A stretch of 64,000 nucleotides of DNA from Conchiformibius sp. (lineage in GTDB: Bacteria; Pseudomonadota; Gammaproteobacteria; Burkholderiales; Neisseriaceae). Under the pieces are notes generated by a model. It did not search any database, had not been told where the DNA came from, and saw nothing but the letters and a program-made list of their open reading frames with translations. Below are positions 17,901 to 26,698 of the stretch, in pieces; the first letter of the stretch is position 1; each line of letters begins with the position of its first letter. Both the position numbers and the translations under genes were made by a program. Location: NCBI GenBank assembly GCA_029984035.1, contig JASBYJ010000006.1, positions 1-64,000 on the forward strand, written 5' to 3'.

Positions 17901-20900
17901 ATGGTGGCGCAGGACATGACACGATTTACGGTGATTTAGCTACCGAAGGGGATCTTTTTCACGAGGATAGGGAGGAAATGCTAGGGAATGATACTCTAAA
18001 TGGTGGTGATGGTAACGACGAAATTTGGGGAGGAAAAGGCGATGACATTATTGATGGAGAGGATGGTAATGACCAACTTTCCGGAGAAGACGGTAATGAT
18101 ATCATCAACGGAGGTAATGGCAATGATAAACTCTTTGGAGGGAAGGGAGATGACATTATTAATGGGGGTGATGGTGATGACATTATTAGCGGTCAGGAAG
18201 GTAGCGATAAGCTCTATGGGGAGGCTGGAAACGATAATTTGTGGGGTTTTGAAGGTGATGATTTTCTATATGGAGGAGATGGTGATGATTTTATTGCCGG
18301 TGATGATGGGAGCTTGAATGAACCGGGTAAATTGATCGGTAATGATTATTTACACGGTGGCGACGGTTCCGACAGTATGTATGGTGGTAAAGGTAATGAT
18401 TTTTTATATGGTGATAACGGCAATGATTTCTTGTATGGTGGCGAAGGCGATGATTATCTTTACGGTGGGAACGGAGATGATTATCTAGGTGGAGAGAAAG
18501 GCACTAACTATTTGACTGGTGGTGCAGGAAAAGACTTTTTCCGTATGAATTTAGACCAGGCAGGGATAGACATTGTTACTGATTTTGGAGACGGCGATGC
18601 GCTGGTAACATACCAAGGAGAAACTGGATTCATGTTTATCAGATTCGGCATGGATTTAATTGCTATTCCCCGGCGTTTTATTCCTGAAGGTATTACTCCT
18701 GTTTCAGAAGGTTTATTTGAATTTGTCAGCACTTCTCCTGTCAAGACTATTGTGCAGAACTTCTTTAGCATCCCTGCAACTTCCTCTGCACTGGTTTATG
18801 GCCATACTGTTTCTGAAATATTAGATTTATTAAAACTGACTAGTAGTGATGACAGTATAAATGATGATAGGGATGAGAGTATTGATCATTATAGTTATAA
18901 TGAAAACTATTCTTTTGAAAGTAATTATATTATCCAGAAAGGTAAAATCCAATACAAAGGTAATCAATATGACTTAGATGAGAACGGAGGAACTATTAAT
19001 TTAGCTCCTATATTGGCAGAAAATTTACCTGCTTGGGAGTTGGAAAGCAGTAAGGTAGCATCCACTACAATTTCGTCTACATTGTTTATCAGTAAATTGG
19101 ATACTTCGTTACGCTATGAATTTTATATGGCGGATTTTTCTCCTTTGCCGTCTTGGCTATCTTTTAATCCGGAAACTCTTAAATTTACGGCAAAGCCTGA
19201 TGATGTTGCAGCCGGTATTTATGATATTGTTATTCGTGCTATTGATAAAAACGGCCTCAGTACTTTTACTCATTGGTGTATTAATGTGTTTGCTCACAAT
19301 GAATATGGTGAAAAAACTTTACCTCAAAGAGGAACAATTGAAGATGATGTGATGAGTGGGACTTCAGAAAATGATTTTCTGAGTGGACTGGATGGTAATG
19401 ATACCCTTTATGGAGGAAACGGTAATGATACTTTGATCGGCGGAAGTGGTAACGATACTTTGCAGGGAGGCAGGGGATCGGATACTTACATATTTGATAA
19501 GAAATTTGGGCAAGATGTAATTAATAATTTCGATTCTTCAAAAGATAGAAATGATATTATCCGGTTTAATAAACATATAAAAAATGATTTTTATTTTATC
19601 CGTTCCCGTAATGATGATTTGATTATTCGGAGTAAAAAAGGTAATAATCAGATTATTGTTAATAACCATTTTTATAACTATCCAAATTTAGCTTATCAGA
19701 TCAACGAGATTATTTTTGCAGATGGCAGTAAGCTTAATGAACAAGCTATTCTTCATACGGCTACAGACGCTTCCGAAGGCAATGATCTTATCTATGCATA
19801 TCATAATAATGAAACTTTGAATGGATTATCTGGTGATGATGAACTTCATGGTAATCATACTGATAATATTTTAATAGGAGGACTGGGTAATGATATGCTG
19901 GAAGGGGGTGGCGGCTCGGATACTTATATCTTTGGAAAAGATTTTGGATTCGACCGTATTAATAACTACGATATATCAAGGGAAAGGAAAGATATTATTC
20001 AATTTACATTTCATACTCAAAAAGATTTCCGGTTTAAACGTTCAGGTGTCGATTTAATTATTGATGATAAAAGTGGATTTAATTCGTTAACAATTGGAAA
20101 TTATTTTACCTTGGATTCTCGTAGTGATTACCAAGTTGATGAAATAGTTTTTTCCGATGGTGGTAAATTATCTATTGAAGAAATAAAGTCTTTGGTACAA
20201 AAAGGCACTGCTTATTCTGATGAATTATATGCTTATTCTTCGGGAAGCAAACTTTATGGTTTGAAAGGCTATGATAGACTTTATGGGGCGGAGGGAAATG
20301 ATTTTCTAGACGGAGGTAGAGGTATGGATGAGCTACAAGGAGGAGATGGTGATGATGTCTTGGTAGGAGGTGAAGGGAACGATACTTTGGATGGTGGCAC
20401 TGGAACAGATACCTATATTTTTGCTAAAGGTTGGGGCAAAGATAGTATTATAGAAAATGTATCCGCCGGTGAAACTAATACTATTATTTTCCAAGATGCT
20501 GTATTGGATAACTTGATTTTTGAGCTTGATATGTCCGGCTCATTGTATATCTCTACCAAAGACGGTAACGATCGTGTGCAAATTTGGAATTATTTCTCCG
20601 ATAATCCTTATCATGATAATTATCAAATTTTTTTGGCAGATAATACCCTACTAGACAGGCAACAAGTGGAAAACTTTTTACATAAAGCCTCTCAATGGGA
20701 TGACAAACTCTATGCTTCTGTATCAGGTAGTAGATTGGACGGATTGGAAGGTGACGATAGGTTATATGGAAACAGTGGTAATGATATTTTGATAGGCGGA
20801 AGCGGAAATGATATTTTCCAAGATAGTGCGGGAGGAGATGACACTTATATTTTTTCACGGGGGTTTGGTCAAGATGAAATATATGACTATAACTATCGAA

Positions 20901-22741
20901 CTGATGAAAACCAAAAAGATATTATTCAGTTTACTGATCATATATCTGATGATTTCCGCTTTATCCGTCTTGAAGATGATTTGATTATCAGAGCAAAAGA
21001 AGGTTGTGACCGAGTGAAAATTGAAAAATTCTTTTTTAAAGATGAATGGGGAAATCATCAAATTGAAGAGATCTTTTTTGCAGATGGGACAAAATGGAAA
21101 ATCAAGGAAATTATGGATCGCGTGGAAGCTGATTCAACGGTTTATAGTAATGATGTATATGATTATATCGCCGATACGGTTGATAAATCTAAAATGATAG
21201 GTACTTTGGGAGATGAAACACTCTATGCATCTGAGCAAGGTAGTGTTTTAAATGGCTGGATTGGTGATGACCGACTATATGGGGAGATGGGCGATGATAT
21301 TTTGCTAGGCGGCGAAGGTGATGACGAATTACTCGGATATGGAGGTGATGATGTATTGATAGGAGGGACGGGTAAGGATTATTTATCGGGTGGAACAGGT
21401 TCTAATACTTATATTTTTAGTAAAGGTTTTGGGCAGGACACTATTACAGATTTAGGTAGCAATCCAAAAATAATTTTTACTGATAGTGCCAAGGACGAGG
21501 CTTCTTTTAGCAATCTGGGTGATGCATTGATTATTCATTTTCATATTACGCAGGATTGTGTATTAATCAGCGGTTATTTTTCAGAGAATATGCCGGATGC
21601 CAAGATTATTTTTGCTGATGGTATTGAATTAGACACCAATGATGCAAAAGCTTTGCTCAAGAAAGCTTCTGACGAAGATGATTCCTTAAGCTTTGACAAT
21701 ATTGGTAATACTTTGGATGGACTGGCAGGGGATGACCAATTGTTGGGAGGCAGCGGCAATGACATCTTAATTGGTGGTACTGGTTATGATCGGTTATTAG
21801 GCGGAGAGGGATCAGATACTTATATTTTCTCTAAAGGATTCCAACAAGATGACATTATTGATTTTGGAATTCGTCATGAAGCAAACCAGCAGGATGGAAG
21901 TGCTACTCTAGAAGAAAAAGATATCATCTTATTCACAGATTATAGACAAGATGATTTTTGGTTTATCCGTATTCAGGATAATTTGGTTATTAAAGCTAAA
22001 GAAGGAAATGATAGAATCACTATAGAAGATTACTTTTTGGAAGATTGGCAGTATGACCGTGATATTGAAGAAATTGTTTTTGCTGACGGAGTAAGATTGG
22101 ATAGTGAAGCTATACATATATTGGCTGAGCGTGATACCTCATTGAATACATCGTATGATTATCAACAGGATACTCAGCAATTAACAAAAGTTTTCGGATC
22201 CGCATTTAATGATGATGTTTTTGCAGGTAAACAAGGTAATATATTGTTGGGGTTGGACGGTAATGACAGCATTATAGGGAATGTCGGCAATGATATTTTA
22301 ATTGGTGGTAATGGCAATGACTACCTATGCGGGGAAGGAGGAGCCGATACTTACATATTTGCTCGAGGTCATGGCAATGATGTGATACTGGAAAATCACA
22401 GGTACTCTGAAAAAGGCATAGATACTTTAATGATGCAAGGAGTCAGACTTGCAGATACTCAGTTATCCAGAATTGAGGATGACTTGCTACTGACAGGTTA
22501 TTCTGATGGCGATAGTGTGCTTATTGAACAGTTTTTTGATTCCGATGGTGACTATCAAGTTGAAAATTTGGTATTTGATGACCATACATTGAGTAGTACA
22601 GACATTATTAGGTTGTCTCAAGGAGTAAATGGTCTGATTGATGTTATGGCTGCCTTTAGTATTGGAAGCAGTGGAGAGGAATCAACTGCATCGTCATATA
22701 CACCTTTCTTACCTGCACTCACTATATCGGCTTTCGAGTAA
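14969..22741 (+). CDS. Giant RTX protein with N-terminal class 3 lipase domain, type I secretion substrate
   Basis: The product has 2590 residues. ATG 14969 is preferred because AGGAG ends 7 bases before it; TTG 14963 and ATG 14966 are alternatives. Residues 1 to about 400 form an alpha/beta-hydrolase of lipase class 3: FSGTLFKGKEGTANAGKYVL, AMRGT strand, and nucleophile elbow VVTGHSLGGHLAAAF with Ser222. RTX nonapeptides (GGxGxDxxx) occur at about 549-592, 752-811 and densely at 891-1187. An Ig-like (He_PIG type) domain with LPSWLSFNPETLKF follows at about 1347-1444. After 1455 come seven modules, each with GGxGND repeats, (D/N)TYIF...G(F/W)(G/Q)xD and a calcium-binding-related segment ending (I/V)xFADG. 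The last 40 residues lack RTX motifs and fit an uncleaved type I secretion signal. No acyltransferase gene was seen nearby. Substrate (phospholipid or triglyceride) is unknown. Confidence 0.9.
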   Translation: MKTNQYLSDYVYLAEASYADFSEIKAQDNIDNSDSLDSLGEQLKESQENGGLEAPESFATLIANHYEVIAHYKDRTSKNESGFSGTLFKGKEGTANAGKYVLAMRGTKGLADIRADIGDIVHDGLAHRQIVDMYNFGQQIKAGKGAKYKAAKIIDVPEILSQSLLETFKDNPNDSGWIGKGYFVDSGIIKKIVFDDSDKVYNDERAWGLGISPDKLVVTGHSLGGHLAAAFSRLFPEMVDHAYMVNGAGFSAKANPIGYLFTNATINIFQVFSALDGLNDFDKNKITNIIGDKAFDVVANDWKVGLRQPGQKADLFIESFDSDSTFGHGAAQMSDSMMVASLFFAMDSSLNAQDIQVALNFLNPIFQAAHTDDKQALERILYSLGKLFLRENVSHPAKDRNEFYLQAMDLKAAIVDGADSDQESDGNDTKYRILSLVDNQAWITSAYQENADDSIAIRYALKNLNPFAVVGADYQSHNTNGELDLYSPDNPNGMTEIYIQQRSAMLQTLLKVGQTLIHYYEDKDQNIIAGQKMPFESNMEYYESPQNLFGSDGEDAFVTGGGNDYLFGGAGNDTLNGGRGNDYMEGGTDEDAYYIQGNDIVFDNDMKGKILFVNKGFLGGSTIIEASTFATKIPDMVWESKNQDHRLIASRVGNGLDLMIHYNTSSDSVIIKDFFKLAQVTANGGLSGLGISLDNVEQPAEEPIEYKLYLGDQHAPISSEGNDDRLYDWSVTHWDHKTGELKGGISQPGFADVIKGSDTKDKIKGLAGNDALDGLDGDDWLDGGDGDDLIMGGYGSDKIFGGNGNDIIASDGALRIDQRYSEKDYWDSKGRAYWVKGPQWGAIIWGAAKEEATSYAGVDSVGIKSVVVFFPQEAVSNIKDKSRYIVNPKGDDIDAGEGHNIVHASHGDDVIKSGGGNDHIIGYGGDDTIISGAGNDYIEADGKDYLGVRIEECYGNDVVFGGDGNDTILAGGGDDVVYGGAGHDTIYGDLATEGDLFHEDREEMLGNDTLNGGDGNDEIWGGKGDDIIDGEDGNDQLSGEDGNDIINGGNGNDKLFGGKGDDIINGGDGDDIISGQEGSDKLYGEAGNDNLWGFEGDDFLYGGDGDDFIAGDDGSLNEPGKLIGNDYLHGGDGSDSMYGGKGNDFLYGDNGNDFLYGGEGDDYLYGGNGDDYLGGEKGTNYLTGGAGKDFFRMNLDQAGIDIVTDFGDGDALVTYQGETGFMFIRFGMDLIAIPRRFIPEGITPVSEGLFEFVSTSPVKTIVQNFFSIPATSSALVYGHTVSEILDLLKLTSSDDSINDDRDESIDHYSYNENYSFESNYIIQKGKIQYKGNQYDLDENGGTINLAPILAENLPAWELESSKVASTTISSTLFISKLDTSLRYEFYMADFSPLPSWLSFNPETLKFTAKPDDVAAGIYDIVIRAIDKNGLSTFTHWCINVFAHNEYGEKTLPQRGTIEDDVMSGTSENDFLSGLDGNDTLYGGNGNDTLIGGSGNDTLQGGRGSDTYIFDKKFGQDVINNFDSSKDRNDIIRFNKHIKNDFYFIRSRNDDLIIRSKKGNNQIIVNNHFYNYPNLAYQINEIIFADGSKLNEQAILHTATDASEGNDLIYAYHNNETLNGLSGDDELHGNHTDNILIGGLGNDMLEGGGGSDTYIFGKDFGFDRINNYDISRERKDIIQFTFHTQKDFRFKRSGVDLIIDDKSGFNSLTIGNYFTLDSRSDYQVDEIVFSDGGKLSIEEIKSLVQKGTAYSDELYAYSSGSKLYGLKGYDRLYGAEGNDFLDGGRGMDELQGGDGDDVLVGGEGNDTLDGGTGTDTYIFAKGWGKDSIIENVSAGETNTIIFQDAVLDNLIFELDMSGSLYISTKDGNDRVQIWNYFSDNPYHDNYQIFLADNTLLDRQQVENFLHKASQWDDKLYASVSGSRLDGLEGDDRLYGNSGNDILIGGSGNDIFQDSAGGDDTYIFSRGFGQDEIYDYNYRTDENQKDIIQFTDHISDDFRFIRLEDDLIIRAKEGCDRVKIEKFFFKDEWGNHQIEEIFFADGTKWKIKEIMDRVEADSTVYSNDVYDYIADTVDKSKMIGTLGDETLYASEQGSVLNGWIGDDRLYGEMGDDILLGGEGDDELLGYGGDDVLIGGTGKDYLSGGTGSNTYIFSKGFGQDTITDLGSNPKIIFTDSAKDEASFSNLGDALIIHFHITQDCVLISGYFSENMPDAKIIFADGIELDTNDAKALLKKASDEDDSLSFDNIGNTLDGLAGDDQLLGGSGNDILIGGTGYDRLLGGEGSDTYIFSKGFQQDDIIDFGIRHEANQQDGSATLEEKDIILFTDYRQDDFWFIRIQDNLVIKAKEGNDRITIEDYFLEDWQYDRDIEEIVFADGVRLDSEAIHILAERDTSLNTSYDYQQDTQQLTKVFGSAFNDDVFAGKQGNILLGLDGNDSIIGNVGNDILIGGNGNDYLCGEGGADTYIFARGHGNDVILENHRYSEKGIDTLMMQGVRLADTQLSRIEDDLLLTGYSDGDSVLIEQFFDSDGDYQVENLVFDDHTLSSTDIIRLSQGVNGLIDVMAAFSIGSSGEESTASSYTPFLPALTISAFE

Positions 22742-23010
22742 ATATTAAGTGGTACAGTATAGGTTACCTGATATATTGGAGGCTCCAGTTTGGGTTGATA
22801 TATAAGTCAAGATATAGTAATTCCCCTAAACGTTAATTATGATTAATAAGTATTTTGGCATACGAATAAACTATTTATCTTCAGATGAATGGCTTTCCCT
22901 GTATTTAGTTGTGAAACGTATGGTGTGGTTTCTTTCTTAAGTATTTCTATAAACTTTTCTGATATCTATATTGGTTTATGTACTGTTTGAGAGAGAATTG
23001 TCCGAACAAA
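22742..23010. other. Intergenic stretch after the RTX gene
   Basis: The 269 bp before the shared terminator are A/T-rich and contain no ORF, repeat or uptake sequence that I can recognise. Confidence 0.5.
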
Positions 23011-23062
23011 ATGGCAGAGGCTGCCTGAAATCGTGCTAACCGTTTCAGGCAGCCTCTGCCAT
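23011..23062. terminator. Bidirectional DUS terminator overlapping the end of smc
   Basis: A perfect 20-bp stem (23011-23030 with 23043-23062) and a 12-nt loop stand between the convergent RTX and smc genes. The right arm is the coding end of smc: read on the minus strand it encodes M-A-E-A-A and the TGA stop, which itself lies inside AGGCTGCCTGAA. Confidence 0.85.
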
Positions 23063-26000
23063 TTCCAGGGCTTGTTTGATGTCTACTGCAACTATGCGTG
23101 ATACGCCTTTTTCCTGCATGGTAACGCCGATAAGCTGTTCGGCCATTTCCATGGTGAGACGGTTATGGGAAATGTAGAGAAACTGGGTGTTTTCAGACAT
23201 TTTTTTGACCAGATTGCAAAAACGGGCGGTGTTGGCATCGTCCAGCGGGGCATCAACTTCATCCAGCAGGCAGAAGGGGGCGGGATTGAGGCTGAAGAGG
23301 GCAAAGACCAAACTCATCGCTGTGAGGGCTTTTTCACCGCCCGAGAGCAGGTGGATGGTGCTGTTTTTCTTGCCGGGCGGGCGTGCCATGATGCTGACGC
23401 CTGCGTTCAGCCAGTCGTCTCCTGTGGTATGAAGTTGTGCTTCGCCGCCGCCGAACAGGGTGGGGAAAAAAGTTTGTACTTTTTCGTTGACGGCATCGAA
23501 GGTGTTTTTAAAGCGGATTTTGGTTTCCTCGTCAATTTGTCCGATGGCTTGTTCCAATAAGGTGATGGCGTTTTGGATGTCGTCGCTTTGGCTGCGGTAG
23601 TAGCGGTCGCGTTCGGCAGCTTCGTTGAGTTCGTCCAGTGCGGCGAGATTGACTGCGCCCAAGCTTTGGATGTGTTGTTCGGTACGCCGGATTTCGCTTT
23701 GCAGGTAGTTCAGGCTGCCTGAATGCTGTGATTGTTGTGCAAGTGCTTCGATATCGCTGCCGTTTTCTTGGAGTTTGTCGTGGTGTTGTTTGGCGGTAAG
23801 CAGGGCTTGTTGGCGGGCAAGTAGGGCTGCCTGAACGGCATCTTGCAGATGTGGGCGGGCGGCGTTGAGTTGTTGCAGTTGTCCGTGTTGTTGGGCGGTT
23901 TGGTCTTGGATGTGGCGCAGGTGCGTTTGGGCTGCCTGAATGTTTTCTTGCAGGGCTTGGCTTTGTTCTGTGAGTTCTTCAAGTTGCCGGTATTGGATAT
24001 GTTCTTCTTCTGTATCGGTTTCTTCCAATTCCAGGCTGTTTTGCCTTTCTTGCCAGTCTTGTTTTTGTTCTTCGAGACGTTGGTGTTGCTGTTGCAGGTT
24101 TTCGGTTTGTTGGCGGGTTTTGTGCAGGTTGAGTTCGGCAGCGTTTTGGCGGCGGCTGACATCTAATAATGACAGCCTGGCCTGTTTGACGGCATGTTGT
24201 TGCGCCGATAGGTTTTCGGTGAGCTGCAGGTAGTGTTGTTGCGCGGTGTGCAGGGTGTTTTGCAGTTCTTGGGTGTCGGTGGTGTCGGATGTGTATTGCA
24301 GGGCGTGTTGTTCGGCGGCGATGTGCGCGAGTTCTTCTTGAATACGGGTGTGACGCAGTTGGTTTTGTTCTGCTTCGATGCGGAGATGGTTGAGACGGTT
24401 TTGTGCCTGTTGTGCTTCGGCGGAGAGGCGGCGGTTTTGTGCCGATAGGTTTTGGTGTCGTATTTGGTGCTGTGTGGTGATTTGGTTGTGTCGTTGCAGT
24501 TCGGTTTCTGCGGCGTGCAGTTTGGGGGTGCTTCGGGCAAGTTCTTGGGTGAGACGGTCGTATTCGGTTTGTTGTTGCAGGAGCTGTCCGTTTCGGTCGC
24601 CGTTTAAGGTGACGCTGTAGCGGTCGATGAGGTGTCCTTCAGGGGTAAGCCATTGTTGGTTGGCTGTGAGAGTGTCTTGTTTGGATAGGGCATAGTGTAA
24701 ATCGGGAGCGCACAGTATGCCGTCCAGCCAGTGTTGAAGGGCTGTCTGAAATTCCGGTTCGGCATGTATTTGGTGTATGAGGGCTTGTACGGGTTGCTGT
24801 TTGTGCTTCGGGCTGCCTGAAACGTTTATCCATGCTGCGGAACGTGTGGGCAGACGGTCGGTGTCGCTGCCTGTTTGGGGCAGGGAGCGTGCGTGCAGGC
24901 GTTCTGACAGCACGGCGGCTAGAGCGTGTTGCCATTCTTGTGGAACGCGGATGTGTTGCCACAGGGATTTGCTGTCGGCAAAAGGGGTGTCGGACCAATT
25001 GTCTTGGTTGCGGCTTTGCAGCAGGTGCGAAAGTGCTTGTTGGTGTGCTTCGTTGCGCAGGTGTTGTTCGCGCAGGGTTTGATAGGTTGTTTGTGCGGTT
25101 TGCTGCCGCTGCTTGAGTTCGGCCAGTTGTTGCTCGCTGTCGTGCAGTGCGGCTTCGCTGTGTCGGTATTGTTCTTGCAATTCGGCGGCAGCTTGTTCGG
25201 CTGCCTGAATGTTTTGTTTGTCGGGCAGCGCTAGGGATGCGGCTTCTTCTTGCAGGCGTGTTTGTCGTTGCAATAAGGCGTTCAGGCTGCTTGTTCGATG
25301 GTTGTTGTGTTGTTCGGATATGGCCAGTTCGCGTTGGATGCGGTTGAGTTCTTCTTGTTGTGCTTGACAGGCTTGTTGTGCTTGGCTTTCTTGTTGTTCG
25401 AGTTCGGGCAGTTGTTGTTCTTGTTCGGCCGCTTCTAAGGCGAGTTCTTCAAGAATCAGGGCGTGTTCGCCGAGTGTGTCTTGTAAAAGCCCGGTTTCTT
25501 CGGCTATACGGGTTTGTTCTGCTGCGATTTTTTGCAGTTGTTGTTGGGCGGTGCTGCGTTCGCGTTCGATACGTTGGCGGCGGTTTTGTCCTGCGCGGAT
25601 TTGTTCTTCCAGTCTGGCGCTGTGTTCGCGTAACAGCGCGGCTTGGCGGTTGAGGTCGTGCAGATATTGTTGTTGGTCTTGTTCTTGTTGGCGCAGGGTT
25701 TGCAGGGTTTGGTCAAGCAGGTCGGTTTGTTCTTGTTGTTGTAGGGCTTTTTGTTCGGCTTCTTGGTGGCGTTGCGCGGCGGTGTCGGCATCGTTCAGCG
25801 CTTGTTGCCATTGGATATAGTCGCTGAGGTTGCGTAGTTGTGCGGCGGTGTCGTTCAGGCTGCGGTAGCGTTCGGCAGTGGCGGCCTGTTTGTGGAGTTT
25901 GTCGATTTGACGGCTGAGTTCGCTTTGCAGGTCGGCAAGGCGTTGGAGATGTTCGCGGCTGTCTTTGAGACGTGCTTCGGTTTCGCGGCGGCGTTCTTTG

Positions 26001-26518
26001 TATTTGGATACGCCGGCGGCTTCTTCGATATAGGAGCGCAGTTCTTCGGGACGTGCTTCGATAATGCGCGAAATCATGCCTTGTTCGATAACGGCATAGC
26101 CGCGTGTGCCTACGCCTGTGCCGAGAAAAAGATCGGTGATGTCGCGGCGGCGTACGGTTTGTCCGTTGATGAAATAGGATGAGTCGCCTTGTCGGGTGAG
26201 TTGCCGTTTGACGGAGATTTCGCTGTAGCGTCCCCATTCGCCTTGCAGGCTGCCGCTACTGTTGTCGAAAACGAGTTCTACGGAAGCACGCGGCGCGGGA
26301 CGGCGGGTGGCGGCGCCGTTGAAAATGACGTCTTGCATGTTTTCGCCGCGCAGCTGTTTGGCTGACGATTCGCCCAATACCCAACGCACGGCATCGATGA
26401 CGTTGGATTTGCCGCAGCCGTTCGGTCCGATAACGGCAACGAGTTGGCCGGGAACGTGGATGGTGGTCGGGTCGGTGAAAGATTTGAATCCTGCCAGTTT
26501 GATATGGGTGAGACGCAT
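23045..26518 (-). CDS. smc: Chromosome segregation ATPase SMC
   Basis: SMC dimerises through its hinge and, with ScpA/ScpB, organises and segregates the chromosome. The protein has 1157 residues. It has Walker A GPNGCGKSN near residue 35, long coiled coils very rich in glutamine (for example many QQ, QH and EQ runs), a divergent hinge at about 500-640, the signature LSGGEKALTAMSL at about 1055 and Walker B CLLDEVDAPLDDAN at about 1085. The start at 26518 (MRLTHIKLAGFKSF) matches the family; the frame is open further upstream, but there it merely translates two uptake sequences (S-G-C-L-K). The last codons and stop lie in an uptake sequence. Neighbours on both sides are divergent or convergent, so it is a single-gene unit. 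Confidence 0.95.
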   Translation of the reverse strand: MRLTHIKLAGFKSFTDPTTIHVPGQLVAVIGPNGCGKSNVIDAVRWVLGESSAKQLRGENMQDVIFNGAATRRPAPRASVELVFDNSSGSLQGEWGRYSEISVKRQLTRQGDSSYFINGQTVRRRDITDLFLGTGVGTRGYAVIEQGMISRIIEARPEELRSYIEEAAGVSKYKERRRETEARLKDSREHLQRLADLQSELSRQIDKLHKQAATAERYRSLNDTAAQLRNLSDYIQWQQALNDADTAAQRHQEAEQKALQQQEQTDLLDQTLQTLRQQEQDQQQYLHDLNRQAALLREHSARLEEQIRAGQNRRQRIERERSTAQQQLQKIAAEQTRIAEETGLLQDTLGEHALILEELALEAAEQEQQLPELEQQESQAQQACQAQQEELNRIQRELAISEQHNNHRTSSLNALLQRQTRLQEEAASLALPDKQNIQAAEQAAAELQEQYRHSEAALHDSEQQLAELKQRQQTAQTTYQTLREQHLRNEAHQQALSHLLQSRNQDNWSDTPFADSKSLWQHIRVPQEWQHALAAVLSERLHARSLPQTGSDTDRLPTRSAAWINVSGSPKHKQQPVQALIHQIHAEPEFQTALQHWLDGILCAPDLHYALSKQDTLTANQQWLTPEGHLIDRYSVTLNGDRNGQLLQQQTEYDRLTQELARSTPKLHAAETELQRHNQITTQHQIRHQNLSAQNRRLSAEAQQAQNRLNHLRIEAEQNQLRHTRIQEELAHIAAEQHALQYTSDTTDTQELQNTLHTAQQHYLQLTENLSAQQHAVKQARLSLLDVSRRQNAAELNLHKTRQQTENLQQQHQRLEEQKQDWQERQNSLELEETDTEEEHIQYRQLEELTEQSQALQENIQAAQTHLRHIQDQTAQQHGQLQQLNAARPHLQDAVQAALLARQQALLTAKQHHDKLQENGSDIEALAQQSQHSGSLNYLQSEIRRTEQHIQSLGAVNLAALDELNEAAERDRYYRSQSDDIQNAITLLEQAIGQIDEETKIRFKNTFDAVNEKVQTFFPTLFGGGEAQLHTTGDDWLNAGVSIMARPPGKKNSTIHLLSGGEKALTAMSLVFALFSLNPAPFCLLDEVDAPLDDANTARFCNLVKKMSENTQFLYISHNRLTMEMAEQLIGVTMQEKGVSRIVAVDIKQALEMAEAA

Positions 26519-26642
26519 ATTCAGGCTGCCTGAAAACGGTTTGCGAAAACGGGCAATTATAACAGCTTTGGCTTTCAGGCAGCCTGAAAGGAAATATGGC
26601 AATCTGTGAAGTAGTAAAAATTACTTTAGATAAATTCGAAGC

Positions 26643-26669
26643 TTGATGCGCCTATGCAGATGCTATAAT
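26643..26669 (+). promoter_or_regulatory. Promoter of the DUF1841 gene
   Basis: TTGATG (26643-26648), a 15-bp spacer and TATAAT (26664-26669) preceded by TG (TGCTATAAT) form an extended -10 promoter 30 bp upstream of the ATG at 26699. Confidence 0.65.
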
Positions 26670-26698
26670 CTTCCCTGTTTAATACTGCTGGCTTTTCT

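Noticed and set aside
16614-18530. Regular short repeats that might be taken for a CRISPR or a DNA tandem array.
   Set aside because: They are RTX nonapeptide codons in one long frame; at DNA level they vary and have no spacer structure.
23710-25820. Several long ORFs opposite or out of frame with smc.
   Set aside because: They are produced by the Gln-rich coiled-coil codons (CAA/CAG read as TTG/CTG on the other strand) and are cysteine/tryptophan- or threonine/asparagine-rich nonsense.
26519-26602. N-terminal extension of smc.
   Set aside because: It only translates two uptake sequences (S-G-C-L-K), and the family begins at MRLTHIKL.
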